Source of the DNA: Bryobacterales bacterium | Lineage (GTDB): Bacteria > Acidobacteriota > Terriglobia > Bryobacterales > Bryobacteraceae | Assembly: GCA_020852755.1 (NCBI GenBank) | Contig: JADZAF010000084.1 | Coordinates: 1 to 64,000, forward strand | Length of the DNA stretch: 64,000 nt | Direction: 5' to 3' | Shown: piece by piece, positions 44,317 through 53,243 of the stretch | Layout: the number at the start of each line of letters is the position of its first letter | Numbering within the stretch: the first letter of the stretch is position 1 | Notes under the pieces: generated by a model | What the model was told of the DNA's origin: nothing | What the model saw: only the letters and a program-made list of their open reading frames with translations | Databases searched by the model: none | Program-made: the position numbers and the translations under genes

Positions 44317-44595
44317 CTAGCGATCCGCCGTTCCGGTTCCGGATTCGGGACGCGGATCCTCGCGCTCGTAGAGCCGCTGCAGCTCCGCCACGGTGGGTGT
44401 GTTGCGAACCATTTCCTGGGCGTCGTGGGCGAACTGGCGCATAATCTCGAGCAGCTCCATCTCACGTCCTACGGAAGTGTACAGTTCGACGCCGGCAAGC
44501 AACAAACCGAGGCACTGATCCCCGCGCCCGGTGACTTCGTCCCGGAGACGTCGCAGAGCCAACAGCGATTTAGGATAGGGCGGTTGGCAAACCAT
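44317..44595 (-). CDS. small hypothetical cytoplasmic protein
   Basis: 92 residues from an ATG with GGAG about 11 bases upstream; an earlier in-frame start is possible at 44637. It is predicted all-helical (SLLALRRLRDEVTGRGDQCL, REMELLEIMRQFAHDAQEMV) with a charged tail. No family recognised. It is convergent with the glycine-zipper protein and divergent from hsp20. Confidence 0.5.
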   Translation of the reverse strand: MVCQPPYPKSLLALRRLRDEVTGRGDQCLGLLLAGVELYTSVGREMELLEIMRQFAHDAQEMVRNTPTVAELQRLYEREDPRPESGTGTADR

Positions 44596-44659
44596 CGTCG
44601 GTCTCTCTCCGCAGTTCACAATCTGAGTGTCTTGCAATCACATTTTATCATTACATGAC

Positions 44660-44688
44660 TTGACAAAATCAGTGCGCCGTGACAAGAT
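44660..44688 (+). promoter_or_regulatory. possible promoter upstream of hsp20
   Basis: TTGACA (44660-44665), 17 bases, CAAGAT (44683-44688). A second TGACAA copy sits inside the spacer end. It would give a leader of about 155 bases before the hsp20 ATG. No CIRCE (TTAGCACTC-type) repeat is visible. Confidence 0.35.
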
Positions 44689-44848
44689 GGCGTCTGGAAG
44701 GTTCTCCGAGAGGGTCGGGACTCACTCCCGGCATCCCGGTCCGCGTTCGCCGGACCGGAACTTCGGGAATGCTTTCAACCGCGCTTCCGGCGCGGGCGGC
44801 CCCACCCCTCTCACTCCAATCCATCGGAACCGCAAAAAGGAGGAACGT

Positions 44849-45325
44849 ATGTTGAGCACCCGATTTACCAATGATGTTCGACAGACGTTGGACCAGTTCC
44901 GCCGTTCTGTCGATCAGATGTTTGAAAACTTCTACGGCTACCAGAGCCAGGCGGCGGCCAGTGGAGAGCGTTCCTGGACCTTCAGCCCGGTAGTTGAGTC
45001 CGGCTGGACCGACGATCACCTGAACCTGCGAGCGATCCTGCCGGGCGTCTCCGAGAATGACGTGCGGGTAACCGTGCAGAACAACCAGCTGGTCATCGAG
45101 GGCGAGCGCAAGGCTCCGGAAGGCTTCGACAAGAGCGCTTTCACGCAACTCGCATACGGCAGGTTCTACACCGCCTGGACGCTGCCCGCGGGACTGGATC
45201 TGGACCATGTGATCTGCCGGCTCGACAAGGGTATTCTGGAGATTCAGGTGCCGATCATGGAGGCCAGCAAACCGAAACAGATCCAGATCACCAGTGCGGC
45301 CGGCCAGAAGGCCATCAGCGCCTGA
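44849..45325 (+). CDS. small heat shock protein Hsp20
   Basis: 158 residues with a strong AAAGGAGG site. After a helical N-terminus (TLDQFRRSVDQMFENFYGY), the alpha-crystallin domain spans about residues 50-145. It contains NLRAILPGVSENDVRVTVQN, NQLVIEGERK, YGRFYTAWTLPAGLDLDHV and the conserved GILEIQVPI (the A-x-x-x-n-G-v-L signature, here with K-G-I-L). It is an ATP-independent holdase forming oligomers in the cytoplasm. It stands alone. Confidence 0.93.
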   Translation: MLSTRFTNDVRQTLDQFRRSVDQMFENFYGYQSQAAASGERSWTFSPVVESGWTDDHLNLRAILPGVSENDVRVTVQNNQLVIEGERKAPEGFDKSAFTQLAYGRFYTAWTLPAGLDLDHVICRLDKGILEIQVPIMEASKPKQIQITSAAGQKAISA

Positions 45326-45364
45326 AAGGGCGGGACCGGCGGCCCGCTTAGTGGAGTTCCGGTT

Positions 45365-45396
45365 GGGGCGCTCGCCAGGGGCGCCCTATTGTATTT
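45365..45396 (+). terminator. possible terminator after hsp20
   Basis: GGGGCGC (45365-45371) can pair with GCGCCCT (45381-45387), with a nine-base loop and a following ATTGTATTTT stretch. The T-tract is interrupted, so termination may be weak. The rest of the ~300-base gap to the next gene holds a weak TTGACT-17-TAATCA promoter candidate at 45543-45571 and nothing else recognised. Confidence 0.5.
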
Positions 45397-45622
45397 TCTG
45401 CCTGCCGGATGTCCCGGATTCGACAAGCGGAGAAAGGGGCTGCTTAGTGGATGTCCTCATGATTGTAAGTCTCTAAGACTCCGTTGGCGGACCGGTTCAT
45501 CTCATTGGGGTGTGACATTTCGCGCACGTTTTCGGCGCGCGATTGACTCTTCCGGCGGGTGATGCTAATCAGAAGGACGAGAGGCTGGCAGCGCCCGCCT
45601 CCAACTTATCAGGCACGCGACC

Positions 45623-46678
45623 ATGCGCATTGGGATGCTCGCGCCGGTCTCCTGGCGCGTTCCGCCCCGGCACTATGGCCCGTGGGAACAGGTTGTCTCC
45701 AATCTCACCGAAGGGCTGGTCGAACGGGGCATCGATGTTACGTTGTTCGCGACGGCCGATTCCATAACCCGCGGCCGCCTGGCGGCGGTGTGCCGGCGCC
45801 CCTACTCGGAAGATCCGGCGATCGATGCCAAGGTGTGGGAATCACTGCACATCTCCAGCCTGTTCGAACGGGCCGGAGAGTTCGACTTGATCCACAATCA
45901 TTTCGATTTCCTGCCCCTGACCTACAGCGGCCTGGTGAGAACGCCGGTCGTCACCACCATTCACGGCTTTTCCTCGCCGCGGATCCTGCCGGTTTACGAG
46001 AAGTACAATGGCCGCGCCCACTACGTGTCCATCAGCCGTGCGGACCGGCATCCCGCCCTGCAGTATGTCGCGACGGTACATCATGGCATCCCGGTGGACG
46101 AATTCGAGCCGTGCTACGAGCATGGCCGCTACCTCCTGTTTTTCGGCCGAATTCACCAGGAAAAGGGTGTAGCCGAGGCCATCGCCGTGGCGCGGCGGAG
46201 CGGGCTTCCGCTGCTCATCGCGGGCATTATCCAGGACCAGGACTACTTCGAACATGAGGTGGCGCCTCACCTTGGCGACCATGTCCGCTACCTGGGACCG
46301 GTCGGGCCGGAAGGCCGCGGCGAACTGTTGGCGAAGGCTCGCGCGCTGCTGCACCTGATCAACTTCCGGGAGCCGTTCGGGCTGAGCATGGTCGAAGCGA
46401 TGGCCTGCGGCACTCCGGTGGTAGCCCGCCCCCTGGGCGCGGTCCCGGAAATCGTCCTCGACCGGCAAACCGGCTTCCTGGTGGACGGCATCGACGAGGC
46501 GGTGGCCGCCGTGGGCCGGGTGGAAGAACTGGACCGCCGGGAGATCCGCCGGCACGTGGAAGGCAAGTTCCGCCGCGAGCGGATGGTGGACGACTACCTG
46601 AAGGTCTACCAGAGAATCCTTGGGCTGGAGGATGTCCGGAGGGTGCGGGGCTGTACCCGGCGGGTGGCGGCGCCATGA
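45623..46678 (+). CDS. glycosyltransferase family 4
   Basis: 351 residues with GT-B fold features. The N-terminal part shows GMLAPVSWRVPPRHYGPWEQ, a motif of a GT4 subgroup with an acceptor loop, then LIHNHFDFLPL and VVTTIHGFSSP. The C-terminal nucleotide-sugar-binding part shows LLFFGRIHQEKGVAEAIAVA and the E-x7-E motif in REPFGLSMVEAMACGTPVVA. It transfers a sugar from an activated donor in the cytoplasm; donor and acceptor are unknown. It is the first gene of a four-gene cluster (45623-51121) whose members overlap or nearly touch. Confidence 0.9.
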   Translation: MRIGMLAPVSWRVPPRHYGPWEQVVSNLTEGLVERGIDVTLFATADSITRGRLAAVCRRPYSEDPAIDAKVWESLHISSLFERAGEFDLIHNHFDFLPLTYSGLVRTPVVTTIHGFSSPRILPVYEKYNGRAHYVSISRADRHPALQYVATVHHGIPVDEFEPCYEHGRYLLFFGRIHQEKGVAEAIAVARRSGLPLLIAGIIQDQDYFEHEVAPHLGDHVRYLGPVGPEGRGELLAKARALLHLINFREPFGLSMVEAMACGTPVVARPLGAVPEIVLDRQTGFLVDGIDEAVAAVGRVEELDRREIRRHVEGKFRRERMVDDYLKVYQRILGLEDVRRVRGCTRRVAAP

Positions 46679-47862
46679 AGTTCCGGACGGGCATCAACTA
46701 CTGGCCCGCGGCCAAAGCGATGCTTTGGTGGCGGCGGTTCGATGCCGGGGAGGTCCGGGCGGATTTTGAGCGCATTCGAGCGGCGGGCTTCGATTCGGTG
46801 CGGATATTCCTGCTCTGGGAGGATTTTCAGCCGCTGCCCGGGGAAGTCTCCGAGCGGAGCCTCTACCGGCTGCTTCAGGTTGCCCGGATTGCGGGTGAGA
46901 GCCGGGTCTCGCTGATTGTGACCCTGTTCACGGGCCACATGAGCGGGGTGAACTGGCTGCCGGCCTGGGCCCTGGAACGCGGCCGCCGGTCCCCTCGCTT
47001 CCCGGTGGTGAGCGAGGGCTGCCGGGGAGAGGGAGCGCCGCGCAACTGGTACAGCGACCGGGGCGTCCGCCGGGCGCAGGCGCTGCTGGCCCGGGAGGTG
47101 GCGCGTGCCGTGTCGAAACACCCGGCGCTATGGGCCTATGACCTGGGCAACGAGAATTCCAACTGCGTCGAGCCGCCCTCGCGCGAGGAGGGCATTGCCT
47201 GGCTGGAGGAGATGGTCTCGGCCATTCGCTCCGAGGATTCCTCCCACCCCATCACCCTGGGACTGCATGCCGAGGATCTGGAGGAAGACCGCCGGCTGGG
47301 CCCGGCGGAAGCCGCCCGGGTCTGCGACTTTCTCTCCATGCACGCCTACCCGATGTACCTGAGCTGGGCGGGGTCAGTCGACGACGAGGAGATCCCGGCC
47401 TTTCTGGGCCTGGTGACGGGATGGCTGGGCGGCCGCGAGGTTCTGTTGGAGGAATTCGGAGCGCCTGCCGCTACCCCCTCGCCGCCCACGGGCGTGGTCC
47501 CGATCCTGGGGGAGGAGCAGGCAGCGCGCTTCACCGGCCGGGCACTGGCCGCCATCCACGAAGCCGGCCTCTCGGGCGCCATGCTGTGGTGCTACGCCGA
47601 CTATGCGGCTTCGTTGTGGGCCGATCCGCCTCTGGACGAGGCTCCCCACGAACGCTACTTCGGCCTGTGGCGCGGCGACCACTCGCCCAAGCCGGCCCTG
47701 GCCCGCCTCCGAGCCTTTTCAAGCCTGCCGCGGCGCGAACCCCTTTCCATGGACTGGATCGACTCCAGGCCTGAGGACTTCTACCGGGCCCCGGCGGCCA
47801 ATCTGCGCCGCCTGTACGGCAGGTTTCGCGAGTTCCGAGCCCGGGAGGGAGTGCTGTGTTGA
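46675..47862 (+). CDS. GH5-like glycoside hydrolase (cytoplasmic)
   Basis: 395 residues without a signal peptide, starting four bases before the end of the GT4 gene (ATGA). The (beta/alpha)8 barrel shows FDSVRIFLLWEDFQPLPGE, the acid/base glutamate E160 in DLGNENSN and a nucleophile glutamate (E259 or E260) in VLLEEFGAPA. These resemble GH5-type mannanases and glucosidases. A cytoplasmic hydrolase between two glycosyltransferases suggests trimming of an intracellular oligosaccharide or glycoside, possibly mannose-containing, rather than nutrient breakdown. Confidence 0.82.
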   Translation: MKFRTGINYWPAAKAMLWWRRFDAGEVRADFERIRAAGFDSVRIFLLWEDFQPLPGEVSERSLYRLLQVARIAGESRVSLIVTLFTGHMSGVNWLPAWALERGRRSPRFPVVSEGCRGEGAPRNWYSDRGVRRAQALLAREVARAVSKHPALWAYDLGNENSNCVEPPSREEGIAWLEEMVSAIRSEDSSHPITLGLHAEDLEEDRRLGPAEAARVCDFLSMHAYPMYLSWAGSVDDEEIPAFLGLVTGWLGGREVLLEEFGAPAATPSPPTGVVPILGEEQAARFTGRALAAIHEAGLSGAMLWCYADYAASLWADPPLDEAPHERYFGLWRGDHSPKPALARLRAFSSLPRREPLSMDWIDSRPEDFYRAPAANLRRLYGRFREFRAREGVLC

Positions 47863-50150
47863 CGGCCCAGGCAACAGCCAGGCGGCGCAGCCCATCGAAA
47901 AGGCGAACCCGGGCGGGCTTGGGCCGGATCGCAGTGGTCGGGAACTACATTCCGCGCCAGTGCGGCATCGCCACTTTCACCACCGACCTGTGCGAGTCCC
48001 TGGCCGAGCAGTTCCCCGACGTGAACTGCTTCGCGCTGCCGGTCAACGATACGCCCAACGGCTACGCCTATCCGCAACGGGTCCGCTTCGAGCTGGCCCA
48101 GAACGATCCGGCATCCTACCAGAGCGCGGCCGACTTCCTGAACATCAACAATATCGACCTGGTGTGCGTGCAGCACGAATACGGCATCTTCGGCGGCGCG
48201 GCCGGCAGCCACATCCTGACCCTGCTCCGCGAACTGCGCATGCCGGTGGTGAGCACCTTGCACACGGTTCTGGAGGAGCCGGACGGCAGCCAGCGCCGGG
48301 TGCTGGAAGAACTGGCCCAGTTGTCGGACCGGCTGGTGGTGATGAGCCAGCGCGGCGCGCGCTTCGCGCAGGACGTCTACGGGATTCCGGAGAGCAAGGT
48401 CGACCTCATCCCTCACGGGATCCCGGACGTGGCCTTCGTGGACCCGAACTTCTACAAAGACCAGTTCGGCCTGCAGGGCAAGATCGTGCTGCTGACGTTC
48501 GGCCTGTTGTCGCCGAACAAGGGCGTCGAGCACGCCATCGAAGCCCTGCCGGCGGTTCTGGAACGGTTCCCCAACCTGGTCTACGTCGTGCTGGGGGCCA
48601 CGCATCCGCATGTGAAGCTACGCGAGGGCGAATCTTACCGGCTCTCCCTGGAGCGCCTGGCACGGAAGCGGTCGGTGGAGGGGAACGTCATCTTCCACAA
48701 CCGCTTCGTGAGCCTGGAGGAGCTGGTAGAGTTCATCGGAGCTGCGGACATCTACATCACGCCTTACCTGAGCCCCAGACAGATCGTCTCCGGGACGCTG
48801 GCCTACGCGGTTGGCGCGGGGAAAGCGGTAATTTCCACACCGTACTGGTATGCGGAGGAGCTTCTGGCCGGGGCGCGCGGCGTGCTGGTTCCCTTCGCGG
48901 ACCCGGGGGCCATCGCCTCTCGGGTAATCGGCCTGCTGGAGAACGAAGCCGAGAGACACGCGATGCGGAAACGGGCCTACCTGCTGGGGCGCGAGATGGT
49001 GTGGTCGAATGTCGCGCGGCTCTATATGCGGACTTTCGAGCGGGCGCGGGAGGAACGCAGCCGGCATCCCAAGGCGGCATATGCGGCTTCCACGCTGCAA
49101 CAGCGGAACGCCGAACTCCCCCTCCTGTCGCTTCAGCACCTGGAGAGCCTGACGGACGACACCGGACTGCTGCAGCACGCCATCTTCACCGATCCGAACT
49201 ACGCCGAGGGTTACACGGTGGACGACAACGCCCGCGCCCTGGTGCTGGCCGTGCAGTTGGAGCAATGCGGCGCCCGGTTGGAGAAGACCCACCGGTACCA
49301 GGCCTTCCTCTGGCACGCCTTCGGCCGCCAGAGCGGGCGGTTCCACAACTTCATGTCGTACGACCGGCGATGGATGGACGAGATCGGGTCGGAGGACTGT
49401 CACGGGCGCTCGTTGTGGGCCCTGGGAACGGTCCTGGGGCGCTCGCAGGACGCCGGGCTGCGCGGATCGGCCGGCCGCCTGTTCGAACTCGCGCTGCCCG
49501 CGGCCTGGAGTTTCTCGAGCACGCGCGCCTGGGCCTTTACGCTCCTGGGGATTCACGAGTACCTCATACGGTTCCCGGGCGACCGTGCCGCCCAGGGCAC
49601 CCGTGAAGAGCTGCTGCAGCGCCTGATGAACAGCTACCGCCGCTCCTGCGCGCCGGGCTGGGTCTGGTTCGAGGACATCCTGTCCTACTGCAACGCCAGG
49701 CTGCCCCAGGCGCTGCTGGTGTCCGGCCGCAGCATGTCGCGAGCGGAGCCGGTGGAAGCCGGGCTGGCGACGCTCCGCTGGCTGGCCGAGATCCAGCGGG
49801 CCGAAGACGGCCATTTCGTGCCGGTCGGTTCCAATGGCTTCTATCGGCGCGGCGGCCAGCGGGCGCGTTTCGATCAGCAGCCGGTGGAAGCCCACGCCAT
49901 GGTGTCGGCCTGTCTCGAAGCCTGGCGCATCAGCGGCGAGGTGTGCTGGCGCGATGAGGCTCAGCGGGCCTTTGAATGGTTTCTGGGGCGCAACGACCTC
50001 GGCCTGCCGCTCTATGACGCCTCGACGGGCGGCTGCCGCGACGGCCTGCACCCCGACCGCGTGAATCAGAATGAAGGAGCGGAGTCCACGCTGAGCTTCC
50101 TGATCGCACTGACCGAGATGCGGCAATCGGCCGACGTGATCCAGTCCTGA
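47856..50150 (+). CDS. glycosyltransferase fused to an (alpha/alpha)6-like domain
   Basis: 764 residues from a GTG-TTG pair overlapping the preceding stop. Residues ~20-385 are a GT-B/GT4 domain (VVGNYIPRQCGIATFTTDLC, HEYGIFGGAAGSHILTLLRE, LLTFGLLSPNKGVEHAIEAL, VSGTLAYAVGAGKAVISTPY). Residues ~410-755 form an alpha-helical toroid-like domain (YAEGYTVDDNARALVLAVQL, HGRSLWALGTVLGR, PGWVWFEDILSYCNARLPQA). The same two-domain protein is known beside GH130 enzymes in other bacteria, as it is here. The helical part may be a glycosidase-like or glycan-binding module. The substrate is unknown. Confidence 0.83.
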   Translation: MLTAQATARRRSPSKRRTRAGLGRIAVVGNYIPRQCGIATFTTDLCESLAEQFPDVNCFALPVNDTPNGYAYPQRVRFELAQNDPASYQSAADFLNINNIDLVCVQHEYGIFGGAAGSHILTLLRELRMPVVSTLHTVLEEPDGSQRRVLEELAQLSDRLVVMSQRGARFAQDVYGIPESKVDLIPHGIPDVAFVDPNFYKDQFGLQGKIVLLTFGLLSPNKGVEHAIEALPAVLERFPNLVYVVLGATHPHVKLREGESYRLSLERLARKRSVEGNVIFHNRFVSLEELVEFIGAADIYITPYLSPRQIVSGTLAYAVGAGKAVISTPYWYAEELLAGARGVLVPFADPGAIASRVIGLLENEAERHAMRKRAYLLGREMVWSNVARLYMRTFERAREERSRHPKAAYAASTLQQRNAELPLLSLQHLESLTDDTGLLQHAIFTDPNYAEGYTVDDNARALVLAVQLEQCGARLEKTHRYQAFLWHAFGRQSGRFHNFMSYDRRWMDEIGSEDCHGRSLWALGTVLGRSQDAGLRGSAGRLFELALPAAWSFSSTRAWAFTLLGIHEYLIRFPGDRAAQGTREELLQRLMNSYRRSCAPGWVWFEDILSYCNARLPQALLVSGRSMSRAEPVEAGLATLRWLAEIQRAEDGHFVPVGSNGFYRRGGQRARFDQQPVEAHAMVSACLEAWRISGEVCWRDEAQRAFEWFLGRNDLGLPLYDASTGGCRDGLHPDRVNQNEGAESTLSFLIALTEMRQSADVIQS

Positions 50151-50155
50151 CAGGT

Positions 50156-51121
50156 ATGAGCCAAGCCAGCAACCGGCACCCTATTCTCTTTCACCGCCAC
50201 CCCGGCAACCCGATCCTCACGGCCGATGACTGGCCCTACCCGATCAACACGGTCTTCAATGCGGGCGCCACCCTGCTCCCGGACGGGACTACGCTGTTGC
50301 TGTGCCGTGTGGAGGAGCGCTCCGGGATCTCCCATCTCTGCGCAGCCCGCTCGGCGGACGGGATTTCGAACTGGGTCATCGATCCGGAGCCGACGCTGCG
50401 ACCCGACCCGGACGGACATCCTGAGGAGGTGTGGGGGATCGAAGACCCGCGCATCACTTTTGTTCCGGAGTTGAACCAGTACGTCGTGGTCTACACGGCA
50501 TACTCGCAGGGCGGCCCGGGCGTGTCACTGGCCCTGACGCCGGATTTCCGCCGCTTTGAGCGGTACGGCGTGGTCATGCCGCCCGAGGACAAGGACGCGG
50601 CCCTGCTTCCCCGGCGGATCGGCGGGCACTGGGCGCTGATTCACCGTCCGGTCACGACCTGGCAGGGCGCGCACATGTGGATCTCCTATTCTCCGGACCT
50701 GCGCCACTGGGGCAGCCACAAGCTGATTCTGCGCGCCAAGCTGGGCGCCTGGTGGGACGCCAATAAAATCGGCCTTTCGCCGCCTCCCATCGAGACGCCC
50801 CGCGGCTGGCTGGTGATCTACCACGGGGTGCGCCAGACCGCCGGCGGGTGTCTCTACCGCCTGGGCCTCGCCCTGTTTGATCTGGAAGTCCCGGAACGCT
50901 GCCTGCTGCGGGGACACAGCTGGGTGTTCGGGCCGGAGGAGCCGTATGAACGCCATGGGGATGTGGCCAACGTAGTGTTTCCCTGCGGTCACACGGTGGG
51001 CCCCGACGGCGACTCCGCCAAAATCTACTACGGGGGGGCGGATTCCTGCATCGCGCTGGCCACAGCCAGCATCGGGGAGATGCTGGAGTGGCTGGACAAG
51101 CACGGCACACCGGAATCCTGA
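50156..51121 (+). CDS. GH130 family glycoside phosphorylase/hydrolase
   Basis: 321 residues forming a five-bladed beta-propeller. The signature VWGIEDPRIT contains the catalytic Asp (D97). Other family motifs are the N-terminal NPILTADDWPYPINTVFNAG, DKDAALLPRRIGGHWALIHR and YHGVRQTAGGCLYRLGLALF. GH130 enzymes phosphorolyse or hydrolyse beta-mannosides such as mannosyl-glucose, 1,2-mannobiose or mannosyl-GlcNAc; which activity applies here cannot be read. It starts six bases after the GT fusion gene. With the two GTs and the GH5-like enzyme it points to metabolism of an intracellular mannoside. Confidence 0.93.
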   Translation: MSQASNRHPILFHRHPGNPILTADDWPYPINTVFNAGATLLPDGTTLLLCRVEERSGISHLCAARSADGISNWVIDPEPTLRPDPDGHPEEVWGIEDPRITFVPELNQYVVVYTAYSQGGPGVSLALTPDFRRFERYGVVMPPEDKDAALLPRRIGGHWALIHRPVTTWQGAHMWISYSPDLRHWGSHKLILRAKLGAWWDANKIGLSPPPIETPRGWLVIYHGVRQTAGGCLYRLGLALFDLEVPERCLLRGHSWVFGPEEPYERHGDVANVVFPCGHTVGPDGDSAKIYYGGADSCIALATASIGEMLEWLDKHGTPES

Positions 51122-51139
51122 TGGCGGCCCTGTCTTCGC

Positions 51140-51685
51140 TTACCGGCCGATGACCACGTTGACGGCGGAGGGGGCGATCTCCAGCCGTTCGACCCGGTGG
51201 CCGAGCTCGAACGGCTCATCGATCTTGGCGTCGGGGTAGTTCGGCAGCACGTAATTACGGACCAGATAATCCAGCAGACGTCCCTGGATGGAGACTCCCG
51301 AAACCTCCACGCTCTCCACTTTGACCTGCGCCTTGCCGCCGCCGGAGTCGATGCGGGCCGTGACCCTCACCGGCCGTTCGCCTTCCAGCAGCCAGGAGGC
51401 GAGCAAGCCGGGCGGCTCGCCGTGTGCCTGGCGGAGCTTCAGAAAGTCGATCAGCGCGGAGCCGGAGGCGGATCCCTGCCGCAGTTCCACCCCTACGTTG
51501 CGTACGCCGGCGGGAGCTTCCTTCTCCGCGTAAGCTTTCAGTTCGGCCGGTGTAAGCAGGACGCGGGTTCCGGGGCGGAGCCGTTCCTTCTCGATCGATT
51601 CGAGCTTGCGTTTGGCCGAGAGGTAATCGGACGTGTTCGAAGCCAGCAGCGAGAATGCGGCCGCGACGGCCAGGCACAGCCTCAT
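51140..51685 (-). CDS. secreted protein of unknown function
   Basis: 181 residues with a signal peptide ([17 protein letters not shown]). The remainder contains [40 protein letters not shown] and a beta-rich C-terminal part ([40 protein letters not shown]). The pattern recalls acidobacterial LmeA/DUF2993-like lipid-binding proteins, but the similarity is weak. It converges on the GH130 gene and is divergent from the NagB-like gene. Confidence 0.6.
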   Translation of the reverse strand: MRLCLAVAAAFSLLASNTSDYLSAKRKLESIEKERLRPGTRVLLTPAELKAYAEKEAPAGVRNVGVELRQGSASGSALIDFLKLRQAHGEPPGLLASWLLEGERPVRVTARIDSGGGKAQVKVESVEVSGVSIQGRLLDYLVRNYVLPNYPDAKIDEPFELGHRVERLEIAPSAVNVVIGR

Positions 51686-51752
51686 ATCCCGTTTAGATGC
51701 CGCGGAAAGCGGCTCCGTTTCCCCGCGCCCGCGGGTGATAGAATGCACGTCG

Positions 51753-52736
51753 ATGGACGCTCAACAAAAAGCACCCGCTTCCAGCATAGACCTGATCGGG
51801 ACCATCCAGGGCTCGATGCTGGAGAATTTTTTCCCGGCCGGCTGGGACTTGAACCGCATCGACGCCTGCGCCGGCCATCCGCCGGAGTCCGTGCTCGATC
51901 GCCAGCCCTGGTGGAACCCGGGTTTCGAGTTGATCCCTTGCGCGACTGTGGCCGACTTCGACACCATGCTGGGCCACGAGATCGCCATCCAGATCCGCCG
52001 GGCGAGGGAGGCCGGCCGGAAGCTGGCCCTGATCCTGCCCGTGGGCCCCATGGGGATGTACCGCTGGGCGGTCTACTTCCTGAAGGAATGGGGTGTGCGC
52101 TGCGATCACGTCTACGGATTCAACATGGACGAGTGGAGCGACGGGCAGGGCAACACCCTGGCGCCCGACAATCCCGGCGCCTTCCGTTTCGCCATGGAGC
52201 AGGCCCTGTACGGTCCCCTGGGAGAGTTGACCGTTCCGGAGAAGCAGCGCAATTTCGCCACTCGCGACGCCCTGCCCGGCTACGCGCAGCAGATCGCCGA
52301 TCTGCGCCGCGCGGGCGCGGAACTGCAGGTGGTGTTCGGCATCGGACGGGTCTGCCACATCGCGTTCTGGGAGCCCCATTTTGCCTCCGAGTTCGCCTCC
52401 GTCGAGGAATGGAAGGCGCAGACGCACCGGCTGGGCGCCAAACTCCACCCGCTCACCATCGAGCAGAACGCGCTGACCAGTTTCAAGAGCCGCACCACGC
52501 TGGTGCCTGCGCGCGCCAACACTATCGGCCCGGGCCTGTTCCTGGCGGCGGACCGCATCATCGGCGGTGCGGACGGCGCTTTCGGGCGGGGCATGCAGTG
52601 GCAGGGCCTGAGCCTGTGGATGACGCTGCGCTATGGCCCGGACCCCTGGGTGCCGTCGAGTTTCATGCCGGCGCTGCCGGGCCGGCTGTTCTTCCTGAAG
52701 GAGCTGGCCGGACCGCTGGTGGCGGATTGTAACTGA
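51753..52736 (+). CDS. glucosamine-6-phosphate deaminase-like protein with altered active site
   Basis: 327 residues of the NagB/RpiA/SoxR-type fold. Family landmarks are [18 protein letters not shown] (phosphate loop), FNMDEW (base Asp, D126) and [15 protein letters not shown]. In true deaminases the last motif is GIGxDGHIAFNEP: the relay Asp is replaced by V200 here, while H202 and E207 remain, and the Asn-Glu is Trp-Glu. Deamination of GlcN6P is therefore doubtful. It could be an isomerase-like or ligand-binding derivative. It has ~50 extra N-terminal residues compared with NagB. It lies next to the saccharide cluster, but on a separate transcript. Confidence 0.78.
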   Translation: MDAQQKAPASSIDLIGTIQGSMLENFFPAGWDLNRIDACAGHPPESVLDRQPWWNPGFELIPCATVADFDTMLGHEIAIQIRRAREAGRKLALILPVGPMGMYRWAVYFLKEWGVRCDHVYGFNMDEWSDGQGNTLAPDNPGAFRFAMEQALYGPLGELTVPEKQRNFATRDALPGYAQQIADLRRAGAELQVVFGIGRVCHIAFWEPHFASEFASVEEWKAQTHRLGAKLHPLTIEQNALTSFKSRTTLVPARANTIGPGLFLAADRIIGGADGAFGRGMQWQGLSLWMTLRYGPDPWVPSSFMPALPGRLFFLKELAGPLVADCN

Positions 52737-52835
52737 GGCCGCCGGAGCCGGGGCGAGCGGGGGCGCGGGACGAGCCACCCGGTTGAATTCGTTTCGCGTT
52801 GGGACTAGCATTGAAAGGGGAAGGACCCAATTCAG

Positions 52836-53171
52836 ATGAGATTGTCTTTAATGCTGAGTCTGCTGCTTGCCGCCGGCGTAGCGCTCGCGCAGCAAACCAT
52901 GCCCCGCATGACGGGGGTGGAGCCCGGCAACGGCAAGATCGGCGACGTGCTGACGGTAGCGGGCGAGAACCTGGACAAGACTCTCGTGGACCAGGTATTC
53001 CTGACCGACGGAAAGAGCGATCTCAAAGTCGAGATGACCGAGCAGGCGGCCACCGCCATCAAGTTCAAGATCCCCGGCAACGCCAAGCCGGGGCGCTGGG
53101 CTTTGATGGTCCTCACCCGGGGCAAGGAGCCCAAGCTGATCGAGCAGCCAGTGAAAGTCACGGTGGAGTGA
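52836..53171 (+). CDS. secreted IPT/TIG-domain protein
   Basis: 111 residues: a signal peptide (MRLSLMLSLLLAAGVALAQ) followed by a single IPT/TIG immunoglobulin-like domain (GVEPGNGKIGDVLTVAGENL, FLTDGKSDLKVEMTEQAATA, IKFKIPGNAKPGRWALMVLT). Such single domains usually mediate binding in the periplasm or at the surface. Upstream GGGGAAGGA acts as the ribosome binding region. It stands alone. Confidence 0.85.
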   Translation: MRLSLMLSLLLAAGVALAQQTMPRMTGVEPGNGKIGDVLTVAGENLDKTLVDQVFLTDGKSDLKVEMTEQAATAIKFKIPGNAKPGRWALMVLTRGKEPKLIEQPVKVTVE

Positions 53172-53243
53172 CGGTGACGCATTCCCCGGGTTCCGAGCTG
53201 TCGACGGCGGGCATGGCGGGTTGGCGGGGCTGGTAGAGCGGCG

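Noticed and set aside
47603..49606. 667-codon plus-strand frame within the GT fusion gene
   Set aside because: Overlaps two well-supported genes in a shifted frame and has shadow composition.
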